A DNA stretch of 64,000 bases, taken from the NCBI GenBank assembly GCA_004843165.1, contig CP039459.1, positions 310,001-374,000 of the forward strand, read 5' to 3'. A program made the translations under genes and the position numbers. The DNA comes from Acetobacteraceae bacterium. GTDB lineage: Bacteria; Pseudomonadota; Alphaproteobacteria; Acetobacterales; Acetobacteraceae. The notes under the pieces were generated by a model, which was not told the origin of the DNA, did no database searches, and saw nothing but the letters and a program-made list of their open reading frames with translations. This document shows positions 44,488-53,629 of this stretch, in pieces. The first letter of the stretch is position 1. Every line of letters starts with the position of its first letter.

Positions 44488-45594
44488 ATGACCTTACAGT
44501 CACAGGACATACGGCGCCGTTCTGCTACAAATGGAATGTCTCCTCCACCTAGCGTACGTGATGCGGCCCAACAGGTTACGAAATTAATTGATGTCTCTAT
44601 CTGCACAGGCTGTAAAGCCTGTCAGGCGGCATGCGATGAGTGGAATGATCTGCGCGCAAAAGTTGGCCATAATTATGGTGTATATGACAACCCAATGGAT
44701 CTAGAGCCGGAAACATGGACTGTTATTCGCTTTGACGAATATGTCGATGAGAAGGGAAAACTCGAATGGCTCATGCGCAAAGATGGATGCATGCATTGCG
44801 AAGAACCCGGCTGCCTAAAATCATGCCCAGCTCCGGGAGCGATTGTTCAGTTTGAAAACGGCATTGTCGATTTTGAATCTGAACATTGCATCGGATGCGG
44901 TTATTGCATGATTGGCTGCCCATTCAACATTCCACGTGTCAGCCATAAAGATAACCGTTCTTACAAATGCACCCTCTGCTCCGACCGTGTTGCCGTTGGC
45001 CAGGAACCCGCTTGTGTTAAAACATGCACAACCGGTGCCCTTGCCTTTGGTGAACGTGGGGACATGCTTGATCTCGCTGAAAAACGTGTTCAAGGCTTAC
45101 GGGAAAGAGGCTTTGAGAATGCGGGCATCTATAATCCTCAAGGTGTTGGCGGAACCCATGTTGTTTACGTCCTTCCCCATGCGGATAAGCCTGAAATCTA
45201 CAGTGGTCTTCCAAAAGATCCTTCCATTAGTCCGATTGTTCTCGGTTGGAAAGATTGGCTGAAACCTCTTGGAGCAGCAGCCTTTATTGGAACGATTGCA
45301 GGCGTTTTCTCTCACTTTGCCTTTGTTGGTCCTTGCGGTGATGACCAAATGGGAGAACTCGATCATAAAGATGCTTCTGAATTTCCGGGGCTAAAAGATG
45401 ATCTTGAAAGCATTGCCTCTGCGGTTAAAGACGAGGCCGAAACAGTGAAAGACGCTGTGAAGTCCGGTAATGCAAAAGAACTCCTGCGTGAAGATCTCCA
45501 CAAAGCTGAGGCTGTCGTTCACGAGAAACTTGATAAAACTGTTGAAGAAAAAGCCATTCGTGAGGCCGATGCTGCAGCAGATAAAAATAAATAA
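44488..45594 (+). CDS. fdhB: Formate dehydrogenase iron-sulfur subunit with C-terminal extension
   Basis: Four-cluster ferredoxin subunit carrying electrons from FdhA to the membrane cytochrome. Cysteine sets appear as [41 protein letters not shown] and [21 protein letters not shown] single membrane helix follows ([19 protein letters not shown]), where FdnH-type proteins normally stop soon after. Here about 84 more residues continue (285-368), helical and highly charged, rich in Glu, Lys, Asp and Ala ([20 protein letters not shown] and on). The extension has no cysteines. It lies 17 bases after fdhA. Confidence 0.94.
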   Translation: MTLQSQDIRRRSATNGMSPPPSVRDAAQQVTKLIDVSICTGCKACQAACDEWNDLRAKVGHNYGVYDNPMDLEPETWTVIRFDEYVDEKGKLEWLMRKDGCMHCEEPGCLKSCPAPGAIVQFENGIVDFESEHCIGCGYCMIGCPFNIPRVSHKDNRSYKCTLCSDRVAVGQEPACVKTCTTGALAFGERGDMLDLAEKRVQGLRERGFENAGIYNPQGVGGTHVVYVLPHADKPEIYSGLPKDPSISPIVLGWKDWLKPLGAAAFIGTIAGVFSHFAFVGPCGDDQMGELDHKDASEFPGLKDDLESIASAVKDEAETVKDAVKSGNAKELLREDLHKAEAVVHEKLDKTVEEKAIREADAAADKNK

Positions 45595-45608
45595 GCGGAG
45601 CAAATATA

Positions 45609-46295
45609 ATGACAAATATGAATAAAAGTGTCGTTATGCGCACGGCATATGGGAAACGTCTTCTGCACTGGCTAAATGCGATTTGCTTTTTTATTGTCGG
45701 TTTAAGCGGACTATCTTTCTTTTTCCCAAGCTTTGATTTTCTTGGGCATGTTTTAGGAACACCTCAAACGGCGAGAATCTATCACCCTATCCTTGGTGTT
45801 GTGGTTTTTCTCTGCCTTTTCGTTATGTTCTTTAAATTCGTCAAAGGGAATTTGTTTCAAAAGACAGATCTTCTTTGGTTCAAAAATATTGATTCCGTTC
45901 TTTTAAACCAGCATTCTAAAGATCTTCACATCGGTAAATATAATGCCGGTCAGAAAGTCCTTTTCTGGTGCATTATGAGCAGTATCTGTGTTTTGCTTGT
46001 TTCTGGTCTAATGATTTGGAGAGAATATTTCGCAGATTTCTTCCCTGTTCCTGTTTTACGGGTCGCCGTTCTAGCGCATTCTGCCATTGCTTTGGCGCTT
46101 ATGTTGTTGGTTTTAGGACATATCTACTTTGGTATCTGGGTACGTGGTTCTATTACGGCAATGATTACAGGTTTCGTTTCCCTTCGTTGGGCACGTGCAC
46201 ATCATAGCCGTTGGTATGAAGAGCTCATGGCCAAAGAAGCTAAAGGTGAAGGTGAAAAAATTACCGAAAGTAAAAAACATACTTCCGGACATTAA
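45609..46295 (+). CDS. fdhC: Formate dehydrogenase cytochrome b subunit
   Basis: Membrane anchor of about four helices with two b hemes that passes electrons to quinone. The 228-residue protein shows the FdnI/FdoI-like pattern: KRLLHWLNAICFFIVGLSG near 16-34, IYHPILGVVVFLCLFVMFF, GQKVLFWCIMSSICVLLVSG and HSAIALALMLLVLGHIYFGI, with histidines at the helix ends as heme ligands. Start preceded by GCGGAG. The C-terminus is hydrophilic and basic. It closes fdhABC; a hairpin follows before fdhE. Confidence 0.92.
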   Translation: MTNMNKSVVMRTAYGKRLLHWLNAICFFIVGLSGLSFFFPSFDFLGHVLGTPQTARIYHPILGVVVFLCLFVMFFKFVKGNLFQKTDLLWFKNIDSVLLNQHSKDLHIGKYNAGQKVLFWCIMSSICVLLVSGLMIWREYFADFFPVPVLRVAVLAHSAIALALMLLVLGHIYFGIWVRGSITAMITGFVSLRWARAHHSRWYEELMAKEAKGEGEKITESKKHTSGH

Positions 46296-46304
46296 TACGC
46301 TTTG

Positions 46305-46361
46305 AAAAAAAGGATTGTAGTGTGGCATTCTCTTAGGATGTCGTCTTGCAGTCCTTTTTTT
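46305..46361 (+). terminator. Terminator between fdhC and fdhE
   Basis: AAAAAAAGGATTG and CAGTCCTTTTTTT form a 13-bp stem (one G-U) with a 31-base loop region, 10 bases after the fdhC stop. It may reduce readthrough into fdhE, giving unequal expression. Confidence 0.55.
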
Positions 46362-46391
46362 ATTATATTTAGATAAGGTGGTTCCTCATTT

Positions 46392-47375
46392 ATGAGTAGT
46401 TCTAATTCTCCGATTTTCTCTCGTCAGCAGAAATCTCTCAAACAGCCGCCTCTCCCCTCTGACTTAAAAGCTGCAGCGCCTTTTCTTCAAGGGGCGAAAG
46501 AAATTGAACCGCTTATCGCAACGGATCTTTCCAAACTCTATGATAGACGGGCAAAAAGGTTAGAACTTCTTGCTCAGAAAGCAGGCGAAGATGGGGGGGA
46601 ATACCTGCATTTTCTACGCCAAATGGTCATAGCGCAAAAAAATATTTTAAATGACAATCCTTTAAAAGAAAGAGAAGTTGAAATTCTCAAATCTTGGTTG
46701 AAATCTGAGGATTTTCCAGCACAAGAGATTTTTGAAAAAACAGCTTTTCTTCAAGAACAGTATCAATTTCTTTATCAAAAAATTGCCTCTCTTCTTCCAA
46801 AAGAAAATCTACATGGCTTTGAGAAACTGGCAAAAGATTCAGATTTTTTTGCCGCACAAGCTTGGAACTTACTCAATGGGCAGTTCAAAAAATGTGAGGC
46901 TGCCCTTGCTGTTCCTTTATGGGCTTCTCTGTCCCTTTGCTGGGCACAGGCTGCGCAATCTTATATTTCTGATTTTAAAGAAACCAAAGCAACGATCCCA
47001 TCTTATGTAGACTGCCCTTGCTGTGGTAGTCCTGCTGTTGCCGATATGGTGATGGTTGGTGCGCATGAGGGATTGCGCTATGAACAATGCGCCTTATGCG
47101 AAACACGCTGGCATAAAGTCCGTTCTGTCTGCCCTGAATGTTTTGGATCTGAACATATTGACTACTGGTCTGTAAAAGAAGAAATGCCTGCCATTGAAAT
47201 TGAAAGCTGTGGTGATTGTAAAACATATAGCAAGATTTTTCGTTTTGACCGTGATCCCCATCATGAAATCTGTGGTGACGATCTTGCCAGCCTTGTTCTG
47301 GATGCCTTGGTCGAGGAAAAAGGATTTAGCAGAAGAACCGTTAATCCTTTTGCCTTTCCCTTCCCGACAAAATAA
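46392..47375 (+). CDS. fdhE: Formate dehydrogenase accessory protein FdhE
   Basis: Cytoplasmic rubredoxin-like protein needed for formate dehydrogenase maturation. The 327-residue product has a helical N-terminal half and four CxxC pairs in the second half: DCPCCGSPAV, QCALCETRW, VCPECFGS and SCGDCKTYSKIF, followed by HEICGDDLASLVLDAL, all hallmarks of FdhE. The gene lies just downstream of fdhABC. The sulfurtransferase FdhD is not in this window. Confidence 0.93.
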   Translation: MSSSNSPIFSRQQKSLKQPPLPSDLKAAAPFLQGAKEIEPLIATDLSKLYDRRAKRLELLAQKAGEDGGEYLHFLRQMVIAQKNILNDNPLKEREVEILKSWLKSEDFPAQEIFEKTAFLQEQYQFLYQKIASLLPKENLHGFEKLAKDSDFFAAQAWNLLNGQFKKCEAALAVPLWASLSLCWAQAAQSYISDFKETKATIPSYVDCPCCGSPAVADMVMVGAHEGLRYEQCALCETRWHKVRSVCPECFGSEHIDYWSVKEEMPAIEIESCGDCKTYSKIFRFDRDPHHEICGDDLASLVLDALVEEKGFSRRTVNPFAFPFPTK

Positions 47376-47409
47376 AGATGTTATACTGAATAATCTTAAC
47401 CTCACAAAA

Positions 47410-47436
47410 AAAAGGCGCTCCAATTGAGCGCCTTTT
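47410..47436. terminator. Bidirectional terminator after fdhE
   Basis: AAAAGGCGCTC and GAGCGCCTTTT form a perfect 11-bp stem with a 5-base loop between the convergent fdhE and secreted-protein genes. Confidence 0.85.
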
Positions 47437-47458
47437 CTCTCAAAAGGATCTAAAAATC

Positions 47459-47992
47459 TTAATTTAAGAAAGACAATCCCGGTGCTTTTAAAATCATTGC
47501 CTGAGAAACGGCAGTTGGAACTGTCTGATTGGCATAAAGCATTGCGTGGCGCTGATAATCAATCGCACCAATTTCCTGCAATGGACGGTTAAGACTATCA
47601 TCCGCCTCTTTAAAACCAATCTGTCCACGATCAATATTAAAGCAGAGCTGCAAACGGTAAGACAAAACCATTTCTTGAAGCTGAGGCCAGATATTGCCAT
47701 AAAAAATCGGTCCATATTTTGAATAGACTTTTTCCAGACATTTATCCTGTGTCACCATCTGCCCCACTTTAGAAGGGTAGGAATGCTTACACGCTGTCGA
47801 TTGCGATTGTAAATTTTGATAAGCGGTCTGCCATTTCTCAACTTGTTTTAAAGAGGAGGAGCCAGCTTGTGCTGCAGAAACAGAGAATAATGCGGCAAAA
47901 CCTGACAAAGCAAGGATCGGCAGAGATTTTTTTGAAAGTAAAGAAGAAATAGACATACGCCCCATCACAATAAGGAGACCCAATAGCCCCAT
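47459..47992 (-). CDS. Secreted protein of unknown function
   Basis: The product has an export signal (LPILALSGFAALFSVSAAQA, cleavage near AQA). The start at 47992 gives 177 residues; Met13 (47956) would give a more compact signal and is a good alternative. The mature part is helical with three cysteines (STACKHSYP, DKCLEKVY, LQLCFNIDR) and KVEKWQTAYQNLQSQ-type amphipathic stretches. No family recognised. It converges on fdhE across a shared terminator. Confidence 0.6.
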   Translation of the reverse strand: MGLLGLLIVMGRMSISSLLSKKSLPILALSGFAALFSVSAAQAGSSSLKQVEKWQTAYQNLQSQSTACKHSYPSKVGQMVTQDKCLEKVYSKYGPIFYGNIWPQLQEMVLSYRLQLCFNIDRGQIGFKEADDSLNRPLQEIGAIDYQRHAMLYANQTVPTAVSQAMILKAPGLSFLN

Positions 47993-48121
47993 ATTTTTGA
48001 ATCTATGGAAAACAAAACACTTTCCGTAATTTTCTACTTTTTTATCAAAATAATCTAGCGTTTTTTCTTATTTTTTCTCTATATTTTCAAAAGTTTTTCA
48101 TCACAGGATTGTGCTAGGCAG

Positions 48122-48946
48122 ATGTATCTTATCACCTTATTTTTAAATATTTGGAGAGAAAAGATTTTCTTTTCCTTTCAAAATTTGCTTTGCGCTTGCT
48201 TGATTGGCATCATTTTTCTCAGCAATCTCTGTCTCTCATGCCATTTACCAAAACATCTTGATCTTTTAGGACTCGAAAATCATTCAAATTATTTCTCCCC
48301 TACGCTTTTCTGCCTGAGCAATATTGCCCTCTTTTCCCTCTGCGGATTTTGTTTGAGCTTTAAAAAACCTTTTAATTTTTTACTCTTGAGTGTTTTTTCT
48401 GCCTTTTCCCTTTATCTGGGAATTAAAAGTTTTTTTCCGTTACAAGAAAATGACCTTTCCTTTTTACAAGCTCATCTCACCTTTTTCGGGCATACACTTC
48501 CAACACAATTTTACATTTTTAGCCTTTATCTTTTAGGAACCCTTCTGATTATTGGCATTTTTTTACCTTTTACAACACCAGAAGTTCCAACAAAAAAACG
48601 CTTTCTTTCTCTTCCCTTCTTAATGCTTTTTGTTACCCTTATGGCGGCACAGAGCTACCGCTTCCGGCATGTGGAAATCAATTCGTTTTTAACCCAAAAA
48701 ACAGGACTTATTGCAAGTTTTGCAGGAAAAAATGGAGGCTTACGTTTTTTATACCCTCACCCATATCAAGATATTGCACAATGGAAAACGCTTCCAAACG
48801 CAAACTTACAGACAGAACATTCCGGAGAGCGAACCGCTCTGCTCGTAAGACGTGAATTTCCTGGACTTATTGGCGAATCTTTGGGATTTATCTTTATTCA
48901 ACTTTCTACACCAAATAAAATTTTATCATTTGAGAAAACATTTTAA
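48122..48946 (+). CDS. Membrane protein, unknown function
   Basis: A 274-residue protein with five hydrophobic segments (LLCACLIGIIFLSNLCLSC, FCLSNIALFSLCGFCLSF, FLLLSVFSAFSLYLG, FYIFSLYLLGTLLIIGIFL, LSLPFLMLFVTLMAA) and a soluble C-terminal part of about 80 residues containing YRFRHVEINSFLTQKTG and FLYPHPYQDIAQWK. It is unusually rich in Phe, Leu and Cys. No family is recognised. AGGCAG precedes the start. galE follows 47 bases downstream on the same strand. Confidence 0.6.
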   Translation: MYLITLFLNIWREKIFFSFQNLLCACLIGIIFLSNLCLSCHLPKHLDLLGLENHSNYFSPTLFCLSNIALFSLCGFCLSFKKPFNFLLLSVFSAFSLYLGIKSFFPLQENDLSFLQAHLTFFGHTLPTQFYIFSLYLLGTLLIIGIFLPFTTPEVPTKKRFLSLPFLMLFVTLMAAQSYRFRHVEINSFLTQKTGLIASFAGKNGGLRFLYPHPYQDIAQWKTLPNANLQTEHSGERTALLVRREFPGLIGESLGFIFIQLSTPNKILSFEKTF

Positions 48947-48993
48947 AGCGATTAAATTACCTTAAGACAATCGTAAACGATAAAAGGCTTTTT

Positions 48994-50022
48994 ATGCATA
49001 AAGAAATCCTCATAACGGGTGGTGCCGGGTTTATTGGTGCCCATTGCGCCGTTTTATTACAACAAGCCGGATATGAAATTACGATCTTAGATAATCTCAG
49101 TAATTCCTCTCCTGTTGCGATTGATCGTATCGAAGAAATTACAGGCAAACGTCCTCGTTTCATTCATGGCGATATCTTAGATAACAAAGCCCTTGATGAT
49201 GCGCTGGAAAATATCTCTTCCGTTATTCATCTTGCCGGCCTCAAAGCCGTTGGAGAATCTGTTCAAAACCCCCTTCACTATTATCATGTGAATGTCGGCG
49301 GTTTGATTTCTTTATTGCAAGCCATGCGACGCCATCATGTTCGCCGTCTTGTTTTTTCATCTTCTGCGACCGTATATGGTACTTCTGAAATATCTCCCCT
49401 TTCCGAAGAGGCTTCACGCCAGCCAATCAATCCTTATGGCCAAACAAAAAATATCGGCGAGGATATTTTAAAAGATTTAAGCGCCTCCGAAGCAGGCTGG
49501 CAAATTGCCCGTTTACGCTATTTTAATCCCGGCGGAGCACACCCTTCGGGAAGAATTGGTGAAGATCCTAAAGATATTCCAAACAATCTTTTACCCTATA
49601 TTTCCCAAGTTGCCTCTGGAAAACTTAAAGAGCTTTCTGTCTTTGGAAATGATTATGACACACGGGACGGCACAGGATTGAGAGATTATATCCATGTTAT
49701 GGATTTAGCCGAGGGACATATTGCCGCTCTTGAATATCTTGAAAAGCAGGAAGTTACCAAAAAGTCAGAACTTCTTACCCTAAATCTTGGAAGCGGTGAA
49801 AATACTAGCGTTCTTGAGCTGGTAAAAGCTTTCGAACAGGCAAATCATTTATCTATTCCTTATAAAATTCATCCACGCCGTCCGGGGGATATTGACGCTT
49901 GCTGGGCCAATCCCTCAAAAGCCAAAAAAATCCTTGGTTGGAAAACAAACAGAAATATTGAAGAAATCTGCCGAGATCAATGGCATTGGCAATCTCATAA
50001 TCCTCAAGGTTATGAGGGCTAG
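48994..50022 (+). CDS. galE: UDP-glucose 4-epimerase
   Basis: Interconverts UDP-glucose and UDP-galactose for galactose use or polysaccharide synthesis. The 342-residue short-chain dehydrogenase has the NAD site GGAGFIGAHCAVLLQ near 8-22, DNLSNSS, the catalytic YGQTK (Tyr-x3-Lys in NPYGQTKNIGE), FSSSATVYG and LRYFNPGGAHPSG, all GalE-like, and DGTGLRDYIHVMDLAEGH. Length standard. Within this window it is the only obvious partner of the rfb genes for sugar-nucleotide supply. Confidence 0.93.
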   Translation: MHKEILITGGAGFIGAHCAVLLQQAGYEITILDNLSNSSPVAIDRIEEITGKRPRFIHGDILDNKALDDALENISSVIHLAGLKAVGESVQNPLHYYHVNVGGLISLLQAMRRHHVRRLVFSSSATVYGTSEISPLSEEASRQPINPYGQTKNIGEDILKDLSASEAGWQIARLRYFNPGGAHPSGRIGEDPKDIPNNLLPYISQVASGKLKELSVFGNDYDTRDGTGLRDYIHVMDLAEGHIAALEYLEKQEVTKKSELLTLNLGSGENTSVLELVKAFEQANHLSIPYKIHPRRPGDIDACWANPSKAKKILGWKTNRNIEEICRDQWHWQSHNPQGYEG

Positions 50023-50106
50023 TCCTATAATCTAGCGCTTATAAACATATTCCATTCAATCCATTCAATCTCTTCGCCTTTCGCTTTACCAAAGATTTAT
50101 CAAATA

Positions 50107-51411
50107 ATGCTCTCTAAAACCTCCCTGTTGCTTACATCTTTTCTTTTATTTCCCCTCTCCGTATATGCACAATCTGCCGCAACGGAACCATCTGTAACGG
50201 CTTCGACCACGCAAGTCTCTGCAGTCTCTGCGGCAAGCAAAGGAAGTAAAGAAATTACAGCATCAGATTCACCGCCTGCCCTTTTGTTAAAAGCGGACTT
50301 AAAGGATGGACGTGGGGTTCAGACAAAAATTACCTTAACGCTTAAAACAACAGCAGGAGAAACGCTTAATTTACACGCCTTTAAGCATACCGATATTTAT
50401 ATGTCGGCGCTGCATGAAGAGCGTGCTGCTATTGCGCAAATCTTAACCAAAAATGCTTGGACAAGTGATACAGGAACACGCCAGCAAGTTGCCTATCCGG
50501 GATTTCAACTCACGCCTTCTCCGGATTCAAATCCGAACATCATTATCGCCAATGCCGGTAATGGAGAATGTAAACTGCCCCTTCATATCAGCACGCTTCA
50601 TCCCGATGAGAATAAAGAAACCATTACGTTACATTTTCTCCCAGACCTTGCCCCGCATGAAAATTGCGCAACCTATTTTCCACATCTAAGTGAAGTAACC
50701 GCGATCATTTCCGCAGAAGCCTATGAATACAAAGTCCCTGCTAACCCAAAGGCTGCACCGGTTCTCTTTTTCCTTCGGGATGGCATGTTTAATATCTCGT
50801 CCAATCCACTCTTAATGCCAAGAGATGTGAATGATCTCGGAATTTACCGCTATACGCTTTCTGTTCATGGCGAAAAAACAGCCGGGAATACGGATCCCGG
50901 TGTCCATTTAGAAGAGAAAGATTTAATCTCTAACGCCATTGTTTTTTCAGGTTTTGCACTTTGGGGAAATCATTCCTTTACCCAAGCTGTCAGCCAAATG
51001 TCGATCCCTTGGCTTTCCGCTTGGCTTTCAGATATGGCTGCTGCAAGCCCCTATTTCTGCGATGGTATTATTTATAAGAACCTAAAAGGCCAGCAAATTC
51101 AATTTGTATATTATCCTGCAGAAGACGGTAAAAGTTTTCAAGCTTCTGAAATGACCTTTCTACCCAATGGCGAACTCGAAGAACTCTGCCACTACCCACT
51201 TGAATATGAAAATGCTGAATTTGTACAAGGGCAAACCGAACGGCAATCCTCTCGCGTCATTGTCAATTTCACGGCCAAAAAAGATCCTACCGCCAATGAA
51301 TCCTCCTGTAGCGGTATCCCAATGGCTTCTTATCCTTCAAAATTAAGCATTGCTATTTTACCGGAAGTCACAGAAACGCCTGAAGTGAAAAACATTCTAA
51401 ATGTTAAATAA
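50107..51411 (+). CDS. Secreted protein of unknown function
   Basis: A 434-residue product with a signal peptide (LLLTSFLLFPLSVYA) and a Ser/Thr/Ala-rich segment, then a beta-rich body: VQTKITLTLKTTAGETLNLH, PNIIIANAGNGECKLPLHIS, TLHFLPDLAPHENCATYFPH, and SRVIVNFTAKKDPTANESSC near the end. Six cysteines could form disulfides. No family is recognised. It is monocistronic and ends at a strong terminator. Confidence 0.6.
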   Translation: MLSKTSLLLTSFLLFPLSVYAQSAATEPSVTASTTQVSAVSAASKGSKEITASDSPPALLLKADLKDGRGVQTKITLTLKTTAGETLNLHAFKHTDIYMSALHEERAAIAQILTKNAWTSDTGTRQQVAYPGFQLTPSPDSNPNIIIANAGNGECKLPLHISTLHPDENKETITLHFLPDLAPHENCATYFPHLSEVTAIISAEAYEYKVPANPKAAPVLFFLRDGMFNISSNPLLMPRDVNDLGIYRYTLSVHGEKTAGNTDPGVHLEEKDLISNAIVFSGFALWGNHSFTQAVSQMSIPWLSAWLSDMAAASPYFCDGIIYKNLKGQQIQFVYYPAEDGKSFQASEMTFLPNGELEELCHYPLEYENAEFVQGQTERQSSRVIVNFTAKKDPTANESSCSGIPMASYPSKLSIAILPEVTETPEVKNILNVK

Positions 51412-51427
51412 TTCTCACTTTTAAAAT

Positions 51428-51470
51428 AAAAAAAGGCGCTCAAGATTTTCTCTCTTAAGCGCCTTTTTTT
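51428..51470. terminator. Bidirectional terminator between convergent genes
   Basis: AAAAAAAGGCGCT and AGCGCCTTTTTTT form a perfect 13-bp stem with a 17-base loop between the secreted-protein gene and rfbA. Confidence 0.85.
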
Positions 51471-51489
51471 ATGGATGAGATATCAATTT

Positions 51490-52383
51490 TTAAAAATTAC
51501 CTTTATTTAACTCATTTCTCAGCAAACGTGCCAAGCTTGTGTTTCCGAGACTTTCAATGCCGGCCTCAAAACAATTTTTATCAATTCTACCCATATTATA
51601 GGCTGAGGCTAACGGGGAACCAACAGCATGTTCAGAGTAATCCTGTAAACCCTTAATCAATTCGGCGCCACGCAAAAGAGGTTCCGGCATGCCCACATCC
51701 ATCCAGGCATATCCTTGCCCTAAACGTTCTACTGTCAACGCATTTTGTTCTAAATAAGCGTGATTAATATCCGTGATTTCAAGTTCATTTCGTACAGATG
51801 GTTTTAAAGAGCGTGCAATAGAAGGTGCACGACCATCATAAAAATAAACACCCGTTACAATCCATGAAGAAGGCGGATTTTTCGGTTTTTCGATAATATC
51901 TAAAGGCTTTCCCGCCTTATCAAAGGAAACAACACCGTATCTTTCAGGGTCACGAACCTGATGTGCGAAAACGATTGCCCCCTCAACAGAGCGGCTCGCC
52001 GCCTGAAGACGATCGGCAACGTGAGTCCCTAAAAGAATATTATCTCCGAGCATAAGCATGGAGGGGGCACCATCAAGCCATTCTTCTGCAATCAAAAGCG
52101 CCTGTGCAATCCCAGCAGGTTCAAGCTGTTCTTTATAGACAAGTTTTATGCCGAATTCCGACCCGTCCCCTAGAAGCTTTTTGTATAAGGCTGACTCCGT
52201 TGGCGTTGTAATCAGCATGATTTCAGATAGACCTGCTAAAATCATGGAAGAAAGCGGATAAAAAATAATCGGCTTATCATATAACGGAAGAAGATGTTTA
52301 CTAATGACGTTTGTCAGCGGACGCAAACGTGTGCCATGCCCGCCGGCAAGTAAAATCCCTTTACGCGCTTTATGTGATTTCAT
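51490..52383 (-). CDS. rfbA: Glucose-1-phosphate thymidylyltransferase
   Basis: Makes dTDP-glucose from glucose-1-phosphate and dTTP. The 297-residue product has the nucleotidyltransferase signature KGILLAGGHGTRLRPLT at about 7-23, LPLYDKPIIFYPLSSMILAG, LMLGDNILLGTH and VTGVYFYDGRAPSIARSLKP. The frame is open far upstream into rfbB, but the ATG at 52383 gives the usual RfbA N-terminus and length. It follows rfbB by 28 bases in the same direction. Confidence 0.92.
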   Translation of the reverse strand: MKSHKARKGILLAGGHGTRLRPLTNVISKHLLPLYDKPIIFYPLSSMILAGLSEIMLITTPTESALYKKLLGDGSEFGIKLVYKEQLEPAGIAQALLIAEEWLDGAPSMLMLGDNILLGTHVADRLQAASRSVEGAIVFAHQVRDPERYGVVSFDKAGKPLDIIEKPKNPPSSWIVTGVYFYDGRAPSIARSLKPSVRNELEITDINHAYLEQNALTVERLGQGYAWMDVGMPEPLLRGAELIKGLQDYSEHAVGSPLASAYNMGRIDKNCFEAGIESLGNTSLARLLRNELNKGNF

Positions 52384-52411
52384 CTCTCTAACATTCCTTT
52401 TCTTTAAGGAT

Positions 52412-53488
52412 TTATTGCCCTTTAAAAGGAGCCTTTTTATCTCCAAGGCCCAAGCGCTCTCCGGTATAAAGAGCCTCACGAATATTCTTCCACCACGATC
52501 TATTTTCCAAATACCAAGCAACCGTTAAACGAATGCCGGATTCAAAATCGTTTTCAGCCTTCCATGAAAGCTTATTTTCAGCCTCTGTTGGATCAATTTC
52601 ATAACGAACATCATGTCCTGGGCGATCTGTCACAAATTCGATAAGTTGAGAACGATCAAGTCCCTCTTGCGGTGCCATTTCATCTACAAGACGACAAATC
52701 TGCCTTACCACATCAAGATTGGTTCTTGGCTGTGAAGCGCCCAAGAAATAAGTTTCTCCAGGATGCCCTTGTTCAATCGCATCCGCCAAACCTTTTGCGT
52801 GATCTTCGACATAAATCCAATCCCGTTTTTGCTGTCCATTTCCATAAACGGGAATTTTTTTGCCTTCTAAAGCATTTAAAATAGCAAGAGGAATCAATTT
52901 TTCCGGAAACTGCCATGGACCGTAATTATTCGCTGTATTGCTGACAAAAGCAGGAAAACCATAAGTATGATACCAAGCTCTTACCAAATGATCCCCGGCG
53001 GCTTTACTGGCAGAATAGGGATTATGCGGCGCATAAGGTGTCTTTGCATCAAAAGGAGGATCCTCCATGGAAAGGGGACCGAAAACCTCATCTGTCGAAA
53101 TTTGATGAAAACAGAAGGTTTCTTTCTCCTCCCCCTCTAAATGTTCCCAATAATGACGAGCAACTTCCAAGAGCGTAAATGTACCGCCGATATTTGTTGC
53201 AATAAACCCTGCTGGCCCGTCAATGGAACGATCAACATGCGTCTCCGCTGCTAAATTCATTATTTTTTGCGGACGAAATGTTGAAAAAGCTTTTTCCAAC
53301 TGTGCAGGTTGCGTTATATCTCCCTGGACAAAATGGTATTTTTCATTATCCTCTAAAGAGGCAACGGATTCCGAAGAGGCAACCAAGGTCATGGCATCAA
53401 AATTTAAAACTTCATGCCCACGGGCAATCAACTCCCGTACCACGGCCGAACCAATAAATCCACAACCCCCTGTAACAAATATCCGCAT
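52412..53488 (-). CDS. rfbB: dTDP-glucose 4,6-dehydratase
   Basis: Converts dTDP-glucose to dTDP-4-keto-6-deoxyglucose. The 358-residue protein has GGCGFIGSAVVREL near 7-20, AAETHVDRSIDGP, the active-site STDEVFG near 133-139, PYSASKAAGDHLVRAWY (Tyr-x3-Lys), NNYGPWQFPEKLIP and VYGNGQQKRDWIYVEDHAKG, the full RfbB pattern. The N-terminal DAMTLVASSESVASL differs from the common YAGN form. rfbA follows. The rfbC and rfbD genes needed for dTDP-rhamnose are not in this window. Confidence 0.93.
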   Translation of the reverse strand: MRIFVTGGCGFIGSAVVRELIARGHEVLNFDAMTLVASSESVASLEDNEKYHFVQGDITQPAQLEKAFSTFRPQKIMNLAAETHVDRSIDGPAGFIATNIGGTFTLLEVARHYWEHLEGEEKETFCFHQISTDEVFGPLSMEDPPFDAKTPYAPHNPYSASKAAGDHLVRAWYHTYGFPAFVSNTANNYGPWQFPEKLIPLAILNALEGKKIPVYGNGQQKRDWIYVEDHAKGLADAIEQGHPGETYFLGASQPRTNLDVVRQICRLVDEMAPQEGLDRSQLIEFVTDRPGHDVRYEIDPTEAENKLSWKAENDFESGIRLTVAWYLENRSWWKNIREALYTGERLGLGDKKAPFKGQ

Positions 53489-53629
53489 GCTGATCCCTTT
53501 GATTGTATAGTAAATGCCTATATTTTTTAAACCTAGCTATTTTAAAACGCTCTTTAAGATAACAGACAGTTTTTCTCTAAGCTTCTACCTCTAAAATCAC
53601 TTTTATTCCACCCCCCAAAAAGGTCTCTC

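Noticed and set aside
48122-48946. Exosortase-type membrane protein
   Set aside because: Topology and size alone suggested it, but none of the catalytic Cys/Arg/His motifs of exosortases could be found.
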